Positions 1 through 7,860 are shown, counted from the stretch's first letter. The stretch: DNA of 18,834 bases from Treponema sp. (GCA_031259515.1 JAIRLK010000112.1:1-18834); one strand, 5' to 3'. The notes: a model not told the origin generated them from the sequence alone. Numbers and translations: made by a program.

Positions 1-168
1 GGAACCGGGCGGGGGAATCTGAGCGAAGCTCTGAGAACCCGGGAACAGGAGAAAAACCGGCAGCAGCCAGAACGCGGCCGCCGGAAAAAACCCCCGGCAT
101 TTACGGTATGTAAAAGAGAGACCCGGAATAGCAATAGAAAGAAATCGGAATACAGCAGTCATATTCAT
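1..168 (-). CDS. Exported protein, N-terminal fragment (3' end outside window)
   Basis: An open frame of 56 codons runs from ATG at 168 to the window edge without a stop. The encoded start has basic residues, then a hydrophobic stretch (about residues 33-43, AFWLLPVFLLF) and a signal-peptidase-like site (SFA followed by QIPPPGS), so I read it as a Sec signal peptide, possibly with an alternative later start. A Shine-Dalgarno sequence (AAGGA) lies 9 bases before the ATG. It begins 18 bases after the stop of the ATP-grasp gene on the same strand, so it is probably the sixth gene of that operon. The mature domain is outside the window and no function can be given. Confidence 0.6.
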   Translation of the reverse strand, partial: MNMTAVFRFLSIAIPGLSFTYRKCRGFFPAAAFWLLPVFLLFPGSQSFAQIPPPGS

Positions 169-186
169 ATTTTTTCATCCTTAAAC

Positions 187-1803
187 TTACTGAAATTCCG
201 CGGGAAAGTACCGGTCCACATAATAGAGGGCCCCCTGATACCCGCCCCGGATGAGGGCGGCCCAGAAGCCGCGGCCCAGAAAGGGTCCGCCGGAATTGGC
301 ATCAAAGGCCAGCGGAAACCCGGAAAGTTCCTGAACCGCCATCAGGCTCTCCGTCACAGTCCTTCCCTGGTAATCCCGGAGATCCGACTCGACGAAGGCC
401 GGGAAAGGGATGAGGGAAGGGCCGCGCTGTCCGGACGAAGCGGCTGAGGCTGCGGGCAGGACCGATTCGGGGAGGGCCGTAGCCAGGGCTGCCAGAACGG
501 GAGTAAGGGAAAAGGCGTCGGGGGGAAAGCAGCTTTCGCCCCGGCAAGCTCCGGAAGACAGGCCCAGAAAAGCGTCGGTTTCGGCGTTCGGAACTTCCAG
601 ACGTATGCGGATAGTACGGACGGCGGAATCCGCAGCGTTGACGGCGGTTTCCCTGATGGCGGCGGCGGTGATGACATTGCCGCACTTGGCGACGTTGTTT
701 TCGGGGAACGTAACCCTGCCGCCGGACTGAACCCGGAGAAAAACATCTTTTACGTGAGGTAAAGAGCCGGCTTCCTCAAGGCCGTGAAGGGAACGAATTG
801 TCCCTGGAATAGAAATGAAGGCCCGCTCGGCGCTGGTCCAGGCCCGGAGAGGCTTCAGGTTTTGGGGAACCTGCCCCAAGGCCGCCAGGATAGCGCCCCG
901 GGTAAGCTCCACGCCGGAGGCGTAAGGGTAGGTCCAGCCGGACATATAGCCTCCTGAAAGGCGAGCGGCGATCTCCCCGATACGGGGGCCCCGGGAGGTG
1001 AGCTTTAGGTCTCCTTTAGCCGCGCCGAAACTGTCCTTGCCGGCCAGTCCCAGGGCCCGGACCCCGTCTTTGAACGCCTCAAGCAGGATATCCGCCGAGT
1101 TCGAGTCCAGGGCAGCGGGCATGGTGTGCCCCATCTCTATAAAATACGGCGGGAAGAAGATATGCCGGTCCGCCAGACCGCAGATGGTGATTTCACCCTG
1201 ACACACCAGGGCGTCTACGGAAAATTCCGGGCCGTCCAGAAATTCTTCAACAATGACCCGACCTGACCGAGAGAACCTGATAGCGTCCGGCACGGCGGCT
1301 TCCATATCTTCCCGGGAGTTGATACGCCGGCAGCCCCGGCCTCCCATGTTGTCCACCGGCTTTACCACTGCGGGATAGGCAAAAGGAAGGGAAAAATCCC
1401 GTCCGGGAAGGTCTTGCAGGACCACGAATTGAGGAGTTGGGATTCCGGCGGCGCGAAAACTCAGGCGCATACGTTCCTTATCCGAAGCGTTTAGGGCCGC
1501 TTCGTAGGGGATGCCCGGAAGCCCGAGGCGTTGGGCGACCCAGGCCACGGTGGCGGAAAAATCCGTGCCCGCAGTCATGATGCCGCCAAGACGGCCTTCT
1601 TTTTGCAAGGACCGGGCCAGCGCCTCAATCCCTTCTTTATCTTTAAGATCGATGTGTTCAAACCGGTCCGCCCAGGAAGCCCGGATTGCCTGGGGGTCCC
1701 CGTCAACCACCACGGTTTCGAGCCCCATCTCCCGGGCAAGGGCGATGGAAGGTCCCTGCATGATCCCCGCGCCAAGAATGATAAGTGTCCGATCTGCCGT
1801 CAT
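187..1803 (-). CDS. ATP-grasp superfamily ligase with extra C-terminal region
   Basis: Seen: 538 residues with the layout of the ATP-grasp carboxylate-amine ligase superfamily. There is a Rossmann-like pre-ATP-grasp domain (LIILGAGIMQGPSIALAR near residue 7), an ATP-binding lysine and glycine-rich loop (VVKPVDNMGGRG, about 146-157), the hinge acidic pair (VEEFLDGPEFSVD, about 185-197) and the metal-binding segment IGEIAARLSGG (about 275-285). About 120 residues after the ATP-grasp core (from about 420) match nothing I recognise. Known: these enzymes activate a carboxylate as acyl-phosphate and join it to an amine or thiol. Inferred: it joins an amino acid or similar acid to an intermediate or sugar of the upstream glycan pathway. 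Start chosen for GGGAG (1810-1814) six bases before ATG. The preceding gene ends 31 bases upstream. Substrate unknown. Confidence 0.8.
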   Translation of the reverse strand: MTADRTLIILGAGIMQGPSIALAREMGLETVVVDGDPQAIRASWADRFEHIDLKDKEGIEALARSLQKEGRLGGIMTAGTDFSATVAWVAQRLGLPGIPYEAALNASDKERMRLSFRAAGIPTPQFVVLQDLPGRDFSLPFAYPAVVKPVDNMGGRGCRRINSREDMEAAVPDAIRFSRSGRVIVEEFLDGPEFSVDALVCQGEITICGLADRHIFFPPYFIEMGHTMPAALDSNSADILLEAFKDGVRALGLAGKDSFGAAKGDLKLTSRGPRIGEIAARLSGGYMSGWTYPYASGVELTRGAILAALGQVPQNLKPLRAWTSAERAFISIPGTIRSLHGLEEAGSLPHVKDVFLRVQSGGRVTFPENNVAKCGNVITAAAIRETAVNAADSAVRTIRIRLEVPNAETDAFLGLSSGACRGESCFPPDAFSLTPVLAALATALPESVLPAASAASSGQRGPSLIPFPAFVESDLRDYQGRTVTESLMAVQELSGFPLAFDANSGGPFLGRGFWAALIRGGYQGALYYVDRYFPAEFQ

Positions 1804-1834
1804 ATTGTACTCCCGCGGGAAGATCCCCGCTTAA

Positions 1835-3853
1835 TCAAGGGCTTGAGTTTTTGCCGCCCCCGTCTTTTACCGCGTAGGCTTCAAAGGTGTCTCCCAAGCC
1901 CAATACACGGCTTATTCCATCCACGATACGGTAACCCGGCCCGCGCTTTTCTCCCAAACGCTTTCCAATGAGGGGAAACCGTTCCGGGTGATGGCCGGTT
2001 ACGACGATTTTCTTCACCGAAAATCCGTAAGGGGCAAGGGCCTTCTTAAGACGGCGGGGATCCCACAGGGTAACATGATCCCCGGGGCTTTTTTCAAGGA
2101 AACGTTTAAGAGATTTTCGGCCGGAAACGCCCGAAATTGAGGGAGTCGAGAAGGCCAAAACCCCGCCGGGCCGCAGGAGCCGGCTTATCTCCCGGAGCGC
2201 CCCGGCGACGTCCCCCAGATGCTCTATGGCGTACCAGAGGGTAACGGCGTCAAACGCGCCGTCCTGAAACTCCCGGCGGGACGGGTCGGGAAAAAATCCC
2301 GCCAGCGCGGGGATTTTGAACCGGTCCCTGACATACCGGACGGCAGCTTCTGCGGGATCTATGCCCAGGGGAGAAAAACCGCCTTCCTTTGCGGCGGCCA
2401 GGAAGGGGCCGTAGGCGCAGCCTATGTCAAGTAACCGGGGACCGGTTTTGTTTTTTTTTCCGTTTCCATCTTTATCGGTAGTTTTATGTATAATAATAGA
2501 AGAAGAGAGTAGACGCCGGATACGGCGGAGCCTGATCTTACCGGCCTGTTTCAGGTTCGGGAAATCCTCAAGATATGTTTTTCCATATTGCCGGCGGTAA
2601 AAGTCAAAAAAGTAGTCTTCCGCATATTCAATGGGCGGCGGCGAAAGGCGGAGCATGTAGACCATGCCGCACCGCGGGCACCGGCGGTAGGTCCGTTCTG
2701 GGAAACGGGCCAGGACCGGGTGATCCTGCCGGCGTTCCTTCCCGCAGACCGGGCATACTGCCGGGCATACCGGCGTAAGACGGGGGATGAACCCGGCGAG
2801 AAGACCGCCCAGGCTCAGAGATGCCGGCGTATCCAGGCCGTATTTCGCCGCTACGGATGCGGACCGGGCGGCAATGGCTTCCAGGGCCGGGCGGTTCAGG
2901 AGGTCTCCGGACCCTTCGGCGGATTTCCCGTTTTGACGGGGGCGGTAAACGTACCGGCTGAGCCGCTTGACCCCTTTCTGACAGATTCCGGCGGAGACAA
3001 ACCCCGCATGACGGGCCAGCTTTTCATGGTAAGGGGTGGGAGAAAGGAGCAGTACCGGCGTCCCCGCATGGAGGGCCTCAAAAGCGGTAAGCCCGAAGTG
3101 GGTTATCACCAGGTCATAGGACGCGAGGGCCTCCTTCAGGTTTGGAAAGGCCTCCTGAAAACGGACGTTCTCCCCCACCGGCGGAAGGACGGACTTTTCC
3201 GCAAAACCGCCGGGGAGCGTGTGGGGCTTTAGCCGCCCGGCTCCAAGGACGGCGGTAACCAGGACCGGGGATGCGGCATCCCGCTGGTCCGGGCCTTCTT
3301 CAGAGCGCCCCTCTTCAGACAGGACCCGGCAAATAGGAAGGGTAAGCCCTTCGGGATCCTCAGCGCCAAAGCTTACCAGGATCTTGAAGGGCAAAGGAAG
3401 AGGATTGAAAGAAACCGGTTCCTTCCGCCGGGTTTTGGGAAGGGGGATAAGGGCGGGAGCGCTACGGTTTGCCGGGGAACGGTTCGGAAGGCCGGGCAGG
3501 ATGTCCAAGAGGAAGTCAAAGCCGTCCCGGGCAGGCCCCCCCTCGTCTATGCCGATGAGGGGGCCCAGGGCGGCCCAGCGATCAAGTTCTTTCCGGGAGG
3601 TTCTGAACCGGTCCAGGATGATCCAGTCCCAGGGACGGCGGAGTTCTTCTTCCTTATCAATGATACTGTTGGAAGGCGCCTCCGCAATCAGGGGGGCAAG
3701 CTCTTTTTCCCGTTCACGAATATCTTCTGAGGGTATGAAGAGCCGGACGTTCTTGCCCAGGGAGCGGAGTTCCCGGACCAGGGCAACGGAACGAACCAGG
3801 TGTCCCCCTCCCTTGCCCGGGCCAGAGGCGGGAACAACAAGGATGCCGGTCAT
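1835..3853 (-). CDS. Fusion: PseG-like glycosyl-nucleotide domain, zinc ribbon and class I SAM methyltransferase
   Basis: Seen: 672 residues in two halves. Residues 1 to about 350 resemble the GT-B-fold PseG/MurG group: a glycine-rich loop with His and Arg (GPGKGGGHLVRS, 11-22), LDRFRTS near 80, and a C-terminal nucleotide-site segment (YDLVITHFGLTAFEALHAGTP, split across 246-265). Four cysteines follow as two CPxC pairs (367/370 and 392/395), a zinc-ribbon pattern common before Methyltransf_23-type domains. The rest is a SAM methyltransferase with motif I LLDIGCAYG (474-482), acidic GIDP (497-500) and AIEHL (542-546). Known: PseG hydrolyses a UDP-sugar during pseudaminic acid synthesis. Inferred: modification of a nucleotide-activated sugar and methylation of the same glycan. 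The ATG overlaps the cytidylyltransferase stop by four bases, suggesting translational coupling. Exact substrate unknown. Confidence 0.8.
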   Translation of the reverse strand: MTGILVVPASGPGKGGGHLVRSVALVRELRSLGKNVRLFIPSEDIREREKELAPLIAEAPSNSIIDKEEELRRPWDWIILDRFRTSRKELDRWAALGPLIGIDEGGPARDGFDFLLDILPGLPNRSPANRSAPALIPLPKTRRKEPVSFNPLPLPFKILVSFGAEDPEGLTLPICRVLSEEGRSEEGPDQRDAASPVLVTAVLGAGRLKPHTLPGGFAEKSVLPPVGENVRFQEAFPNLKEALASYDLVITHFGLTAFEALHAGTPVLLLSPTPYHEKLARHAGFVSAGICQKGVKRLSRYVYRPRQNGKSAEGSGDLLNRPALEAIAARSASVAAKYGLDTPASLSLGGLLAGFIPRLTPVCPAVCPVCGKERRQDHPVLARFPERTYRRCPRCGMVYMLRLSPPPIEYAEDYFFDFYRRQYGKTYLEDFPNLKQAGKIRLRRIRRLLSSSIIIHKTTDKDGNGKKNKTGPRLLDIGCAYGPFLAAAKEGGFSPLGIDPAEAAVRYVRDRFKIPALAGFFPDPSRREFQDGAFDAVTLWYAIEHLGDVAGALREISRLLRPGGVLAFSTPSISGVSGRKSLKRFLEKSPGDHVTLWDPRRLKKALAPYGFSVKKIVVTGHHPERFPLIGKRLGEKRGPGYRIVDGISRVLGLGDTFEAYAVKDGGGKNSSP

Positions 3854-4605
3854 ACCATCTGTTCCAAAGCGGCTATCCTCAAGGAGGCGGACCCGGCAGA
3901 TTTCCCCAGGGTTCTCCGGTAGGTTTCCATGATCGTTTTTCCCAGGTACCGCGCCGTTCTTTCATCCCCCGGTGATTGCGCACACGCGGTTTCCGTAAGC
4001 CCCTGGTAGAGAGCTTCCGCCTGGCTAAAGTCCTTTGAGGTGTCTACGGTAAGCCGCATGGTAAGGTCTTGCCAAATGCCGGGCGCCAGGGGACGGTGGA
4101 GGAGGAACAATTCCGGGTGGACATAGAGATACGGACAGACATGTTCCCGGTCCGGAGCGGATTCCGATTCCCGTCCCGCCCGCAACAGGGCTTCACTATT
4201 AATGGACTCGACCCCGGACCCGTGGGGAATACCGGCGTACCCCGCGTAATCCGCGCCCAGGGCTTCGGCTTCCCGGTTAATGGCTTCCGCAGCGTCAATG
4301 AAGACAAAGGGATTGTCCCCGGTTGCCCGGATAATACGCTCCATCTTGAATTTACGGATGGCGATACAAAACCGGGCAAGTACGTCTTCTTTAGGACCGG
4401 CGACCAGCTCAAAGCCCGCTTCTTCGGCCAGAGGACTAAACGCGGCGGTACAGTCTTCGGGACAGGCCAGAATACGGAGATCCGCCTTCAGGCAGTTCAG
4501 GGCTTCCATGACCCGGAAAACAAGAGGGCGCCCTCCCAATGGAAGGAGGGATTTTCCGGAAAGACGCCGGGAATCCAGCCGGGCCTGTAAAACGATGGCG
4601 GTCAT
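3850..4605 (-). CDS. spsF: SpsF-like cytidylyltransferase (CMP-sugar synthetase family)
   Basis: Seen: 251 residues with the N-terminal nucleotide loop of the CTP_transf_3/SpsF group (IVLQARLDSRRLSGKSLLPL, 4-23), the metal/sugar aspartate segment RATGDNPF (93-100) and the downstream DREHVCPYLY stretch (152-161). Known: this family makes CMP-activated acidic sugars such as KDO or sialic/pseudaminic-type sugars; SpsF homologues sit in polysaccharide gene clusters. Its position directly before a PseG-like domain fits a nonulosonic-acid-type sugar pathway, although no NeuB/PseI-like synthase is visible here. Start and stop codons overlap those of both neighbours in ATGA arrangements (4602-4605 and 3850-3853). 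The gene symbol is by family resemblance only; the nucleotide and sugar specificity are not shown. Confidence 0.8.
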   Translation of the reverse strand: MTAIVLQARLDSRRLSGKSLLPLGGRPLVFRVMEALNCLKADLRILACPEDCTAAFSPLAEEAGFELVAGPKEDVLARFCIAIRKFKMERIIRATGDNPFVFIDAAEAINREAEALGADYAGYAGIPHGSGVESINSEALLRAGRESESAPDREHVCPYLYVHPELFLLHRPLAPGIWQDLTMRLTVDTSKDFSQAEALYQGLTETACAQSPGDERTARYLGKTIMETYRRTLGKSAGSASLRIAALEQMV

Positions 4606-5771
4606 GGTTTTTCCTGCACTTTCGGTACCAGCAGATTTCCGAACCTGAATTTCCGCGTTCCCTTTCCAACATTCGTCCGTTCCGCCTCAGCAGATTTTTC
4701 GTCTTCCTGCACCTTGGGGATTCCATTTTCTCCCTTGGTAACTCCATTTTCCCCGGCAGCCTCAGTTGCCCCGGCAATTCCGTTTTCGGGATACTCCCAA
4801 AGATCGGTAAGGGCACGGGCATCCCGGCGGAAACGGAATTTATTTTCCGCCACCCAGCGCCGGCCCTGGGAAAAGTTGTCCCAAGCCTGGAAAGGGCCTT
4901 CTCCAGAATAGAAGAAATATCGGGGGAAACGCCGCAGGGGAATGGAGGAGGCGTCTCCGTTGAACACGGGGGCTATGTTTTTCAGGTAAAAACGCCGGTA
5001 ATCTTCGTCTACCGTGCTGTCCTGAGGAGCTACCTCGCCGTTATACGAAAGCCGGATGAGCCGGGTTGACTGAATGGTTTCCCCCCACAGGTGGGCGCGG
5101 AAACCAAAATCCATAAGCTGCCAATAGGTACTCGAAAGGCCGCAATCAAACCCTCCCAGCTTGACAAACCGGTCGCGGTCATATACCCCTACCCCGTCGA
5201 AGGGATACAGGGAAGGCGTACCTTCTTTTGAAGGCGTAAGGAACAGGTTTCGCACCGTTTGCCGGTCAAGATCCGGGGCCGTTAGGGTAGGGAGAATTTG
5301 AAATTGAGCGTTTTGAATCACCGGGATCGTACAAAGCCGCCTGCCGGCGCTTACATCCCCCGTCTTGCTCAATTCTTCACGGGTATAGAAGAGCCGTTCC
5401 GCCATCCGCGCCGCTTCCCCGTTGAGGATGCGCAGGTCGTTCCACAGCACAAAGAAGAGGGGGCTGGTTAGTTCCGAGACCGCCAGGTTGATCTGCTCCC
5501 CCAGGTTTATCACTTCTTTAAGGAGGATGAACTTAACAAAGGGGAAACGGCTGGAAAGTTCCTCCACATCGTAGCGTTCTCCCGGCGCTTCCACCGAGAC
5601 GATATAATCGAACTTCGTTTTTTCCAGTTCCTGAAAAAGGGTACGCCGGGGATAGCGCCCCCCCCTGTTCAGGAGTATCGCCGATAGTCCCGTAAACGCG
5701 GCCTGGACAGCGCCCCCCACCACGGTATACGAAGAAGTGGGAAGGCTAAAAATTGAAGGTATAGTATTCAT
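4602..5771 (-). CDS. Family 2-like glycosyltransferase with low-complexity tail
   Basis: Seen: 389 residues with a GT-A-like core: SVEAPGERYDVEELSSRF (early, after a short N-terminal strand), LGEQINLAVSELTSPLFFVL followed by WNDLRIL (a likely DxD-equivalent metal site), and an acceptor-side segment FDGVGVYDRDRFVKLGGFD then MDFGFRAHLWGE. The last ~60 residues are low complexity, with repeated ENG(I/V) units and two copies of PKVQE. Start: ATG at 5771 follows GGGGA with a five-base spacer, lies inside the end of the radical SAM gene (26-base overlap), and removes an implausible upstream extension. Inferred role: transfer of a sugar in the glycan pathway encoded by this operon. I cannot assign donor or acceptor. 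Confidence 0.75.
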   Translation of the reverse strand: MNTIPSIFSLPTSSYTVVGGAVQAAFTGLSAILLNRGGRYPRRTLFQELEKTKFDYIVSVEAPGERYDVEELSSRFPFVKFILLKEVINLGEQINLAVSELTSPLFFVLWNDLRILNGEAARMAERLFYTREELSKTGDVSAGRRLCTIPVIQNAQFQILPTLTAPDLDRQTVRNLFLTPSKEGTPSLYPFDGVGVYDRDRFVKLGGFDCGLSSTYWQLMDFGFRAHLWGETIQSTRLIRLSYNGEVAPQDSTVDEDYRRFYLKNIAPVFNGDASSIPLRRFPRYFFYSGEGPFQAWDNFSQGRRWVAENKFRFRRDARALTDLWEYPENGIAGATEAAGENGVTKGENGIPKVQEDEKSAEAERTNVGKGTRKFRFGNLLVPKVQEKP

Positions 5772-7371
5772 CACATTCCCCGCAAATCCCTTTGTAACGG
5801 CCTGAACAATGCTCCCGGTACCGTTCTTCTCCCCGGGACCAGATTGCCTCCAGAGGTTCATCAAACACACTCCCTAAGAACACGCTTCCAGGAAACTTGT
5901 TTCCAGACGCAGCGTTCCCTCCCAAGACCGAAAGGTCCTCGCGGCATAGGGAAACCCGTCCATCTATCAAAATATTCATGTCCCGCATAAGACGCCAACA
6001 GGGATGACGCCGTACCGGAGAAAGATCGGCGGCCTGCTTTTGCGGTAAAAAACGGCAAAAATCATCGTACTTTTGAATAATGACCTTTGCCCCCTGGTCC
6101 TTCCATGAGCGGTAAAACGTTTCGATGTCGTCTTCCGCGCCCGCAAGCCGCACCGCCTGAACATAGGCGTCCTGGGGAAAGAGTGAAAGAAGGGCCCGGG
6201 CGGTTCCAACCGCTTCCTCAAAGCCGGGCCCCCGTACCTCCCCGTACCGTTCCTTTCCGGCCGCATCCAGGGACACAATCCAGGACAGGGGGCCGGGAGG
6301 CGCCGTCCAGGGTCTAAACGGCCTGTCTTCCCCGACCAGAGCTGCCAAGGTTTCAAGTTCTCCTCGCTTCCACCCTATGCCGGAAGTTTCGATGATAAGG
6401 CAGAGGCTATCCCGGCGGGCAAGAACCATACGGATAAGCTCCATCTTTTGGGGATGCAGGGCAAGTTCCCCCCACAGGGAAAGATCGATGACCGCGTCGC
6501 CGGAAAAAGCAATGATACGGTCCAAAAGCCCTTCAAAGCGGGCGGGATCCATAAAGTCCCGCCGGGCCTTTACCGCTTCCCCCCCCGGCCCCGTAAACCG
6601 GGGATAGGGACAAATGGCGCAGGTCTGAGGACAGGGACCGGACACCTGGACAGCGTAAAAAGCGGGCAGGGTCCTGAGCAGTTCCGGCTTTTCGGCGATA
6701 CGCTGTTCTATGCCGGCAAAGCCGGTAAAGCCCGCAGCCTGAAACCGGGTAAGGAGGAGGAGGTTGCGCCGGGAGTCGGCGGTAAGGCTCAGCCGGTGAG
6801 ACCGGAGGTCAACCGGGGAAATCTCAGTCTCTATATCAAAGGCGTTGATGTCCTTCTGGATCACCTGAAAAAGGGCGTCCCGGTTCACCGGGCCGTCGTC
6901 CCCTTCAGCTAAAGCCGCAAGAATCCCCGCAGTGGAAGGCGCTACTATCTCCGGGGCAAGGCCGTACGGCCAGCCGTCGGCATAGGAATACTCCGCCGCG
7001 TAGCGAAGATGCCGTTCCGCCGCCTTTCCCGCCAGATCCCTATCCAAAAACGGGGCGTCCGCCCAGGCAAAATAGAGGAGATCGAAAGGCCGGGAAAGTT
7101 CCGCCAGGGTGCGGAGCAGGGTTTTCACGTTCAGTTCCGGAAGGATACGGATTTCCGTCCCTTCTCCGGCGGCAAAACCGGCCTCTCCCGCAAGGCGTTC
7201 AAAATCCGCGCCGATGAGGAGCGCCGTTTTAGCCACGCCGGGAAAGGAGGACGCCTTTTTAAGGGCCATTGCCAGGGCGCATACCGCCTCTCCCCCCGGT
7301 TCCGCGAACAAGACTTTTTCAAAGGCCGCTTTGCGGAGACTTCCCCCATATAATACGGCTAGGGCATTCAT
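5746..7371 (-). CDS. Spiro-SPASM radical SAM protein
   Basis: Seen: from ATG 7371 the protein has 541 residues. A CxxxCxxC cluster for the radical SAM [4Fe-4S] centre (CPQTCAIC, residues 247-254) follows a ~230-residue N-terminal region containing FAWADAPFLD, reminiscent of nucleotidyltransferase folds. The C-terminal part has the spaced cysteines of a SPASM domain (CWRLMRD, SLCRED, EHCSG, GICGECDEY). Known: a radical SAM/SPASM family restricted to spirochetes has this layout; its reaction is not established to my knowledge. Start is uncertain: the frame stays open to GTG 7452, but those extra 27 codons come from a repeat element, and MNALAVLYGG looks like a natural beginning. No clear Shine-Dalgarno precedes it. 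First gene of the minus-strand operon; overlaps the next by 26 bases. Confidence 0.8.
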   Translation of the reverse strand: MNALAVLYGGSLRKAAFEKVLFAEPGGEAVCALAMALKKASSFPGVAKTALLIGADFERLAGEAGFAAGEGTEIRILPELNVKTLLRTLAELSRPFDLLYFAWADAPFLDRDLAGKAAERHLRYAAEYSYADGWPYGLAPEIVAPSTAGILAALAEGDDGPVNRDALFQVIQKDINAFDIETEISPVDLRSHRLSLTADSRRNLLLLTRFQAAGFTGFAGIEQRIAEKPELLRTLPAFYAVQVSGPCPQTCAICPYPRFTGPGGEAVKARRDFMDPARFEGLLDRIIAFSGDAVIDLSLWGELALHPQKMELIRMVLARRDSLCLIIETSGIGWKRGELETLAALVGEDRPFRPWTAPPGPLSWIVSLDAAGKERYGEVRGPGFEEAVGTARALLSLFPQDAYVQAVRLAGAEDDIETFYRSWKDQGAKVIIQKYDDFCRFLPQKQAADLSPVRRHPCWRLMRDMNILIDGRVSLCREDLSVLGGNAASGNKFPGSVFLGSVFDEPLEAIWSRGEERYREHCSGRYKGICGECDEYYTFNF

Positions 7372-7420
7372 TATAATAAAAATATCGGCATCTGACGGGG
7401 AAACGTGAGACTCATCCCTC

Positions 7421-7496
7421 AGAGGCTGTTCCATCGAATCGGAGGTTCGCACCCTGCGCGGTTAGCGCGCCGTCACGTAGTTTTGGAACAGCCTCT
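7421..7496. repeat. 76-bp element with perfect 13-bp terminal inverted repeats
   Basis: AGAGGCTGTTCCA (7421-7433) and TGGAACAGCCTCT (7484-7496) are exact reverse complements. Between them lies a GC-rich core with a small internal inverted pair (GCGC...GCGC around 7456-7470). It could be a miniature, non-autonomous mobile element or a bidirectional hairpin terminator. Its left arm supplies the apparent N-terminal extension of the radical SAM frame, and its right edge supplies the stop of the doubtful small ORF beyond it, which suggests it was inserted here. Confidence 0.55.
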
Positions 7497-7629
7497 AAGT
7501 TCCCATCAGTTTTATCAGATCAAAGTCCCCCATCGCGGCGGCCCGCGGAACAGGCTCTCTGTATTCATCCACCAGGGCGGCGTTCAAGGGGACCGGCATA
7601 TTTTTTAATGTGAGTTCGATGGAATACAA
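7495..7629 (-). other. Possible small ORF or gene remnant
   Basis: Reading minus strand from TTG 7629 gives 44 residues (or 34 from ATG 7599) with coding-like codon use, including MPVPLNAALVDEYREPV and ending GDFDLIKLMGT. The TAG stop overlaps the edge of the 76-bp inverted-repeat element, so the frame may have been truncated by that element. I do not recognise the product, and there is no convincing ribosome binding site. It may be chance. Confidence 0.2.
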
Positions 7630-7706
7630 GGGTCCGCGAATTATCGACCAAAAAGATGATTCCTCAAAAAAAAGTGAAAAAAATTCGCGAAAAATTGAAA
7701 AAAGCC

Positions 7707-7735
7707 TTGCTTTTTTGAAATTCCTGTGGGATAAT
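7707..7735 (+). promoter_or_regulatory. Sigma70-type promoter for the carboligase operon
   Basis: TTGCTT (7707-7712), a 17-base spacer, and GATAAT (7730-7735). The same arrangement, with the same spacing, recurs ahead of the transporter gene, which supports it as a real promoter. A-rich sequence immediately upstream could act as an UP element. Confidence 0.7.
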
Positions 7736-7742
7736 AAATTTA

Positions 7743-7774
7743 TAAAAATTGATTGTCCGGTCAATCAATTTTTA
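7743..7774 (+). promoter_or_regulatory. Palindromic operator, copy 1
   Basis: TAAAAATTGATTG (7743-7755) and CAATCAATTTTTA (7762-7774) are exact reverse complements around TCCGGT, itself CCGG-symmetric, giving a 32-base palindrome with one mismatched pair. It starts about eight bases after the -10 box, so a bound repressor would cover the transcription start. The half-site is of the length and symmetry used by GntR/FCD regulators, and the gene for such a regulator lies between the two copies. A role as an RNA leader hairpin is also possible. Confidence 0.6.
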
Positions 7775-7860
7775 ATAGATATACCGGGAAAGATCCGGTT
7801 AACAAAGAAGCAGTTTATAAGTGCTAAAAGAACGATATTAGAATTACAAGGAGCGGCATT

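Larger units (their letters stand above)
7648..7806 (+). repeat. Duplicated promoter/leader region, copy 1 (ahead of the carboligase)
   Basis: This stretch aligns by eye with 12808-12956: an A-rich block with AAAAGATGAT and CCTCAAAAAAA, then promoter, palindromic operator, a short CCGG-based hairpin, GGTTAAC and a ribosome-binding-site remnant. In this copy the site that is ATG in copy 2 reads ATA and the Shine-Dalgarno AAGGAG reads AAGAAG, so the start is vestigial. Copy 1 also has about 18 extra bases before the -35 box. Confidence 0.7.

Noticed and set aside
2588..3232. Open frame of 214 codons on the plus strand
   Set aside because: It is antisense to the PseG-like/methyltransferase gene, whose motifs are clear, and its product is low complexity and basic.
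7421..7496. CRISPR-like repeat
   Set aside because: Only one pair of inverted arms; there are no regularly spaced direct repeats.
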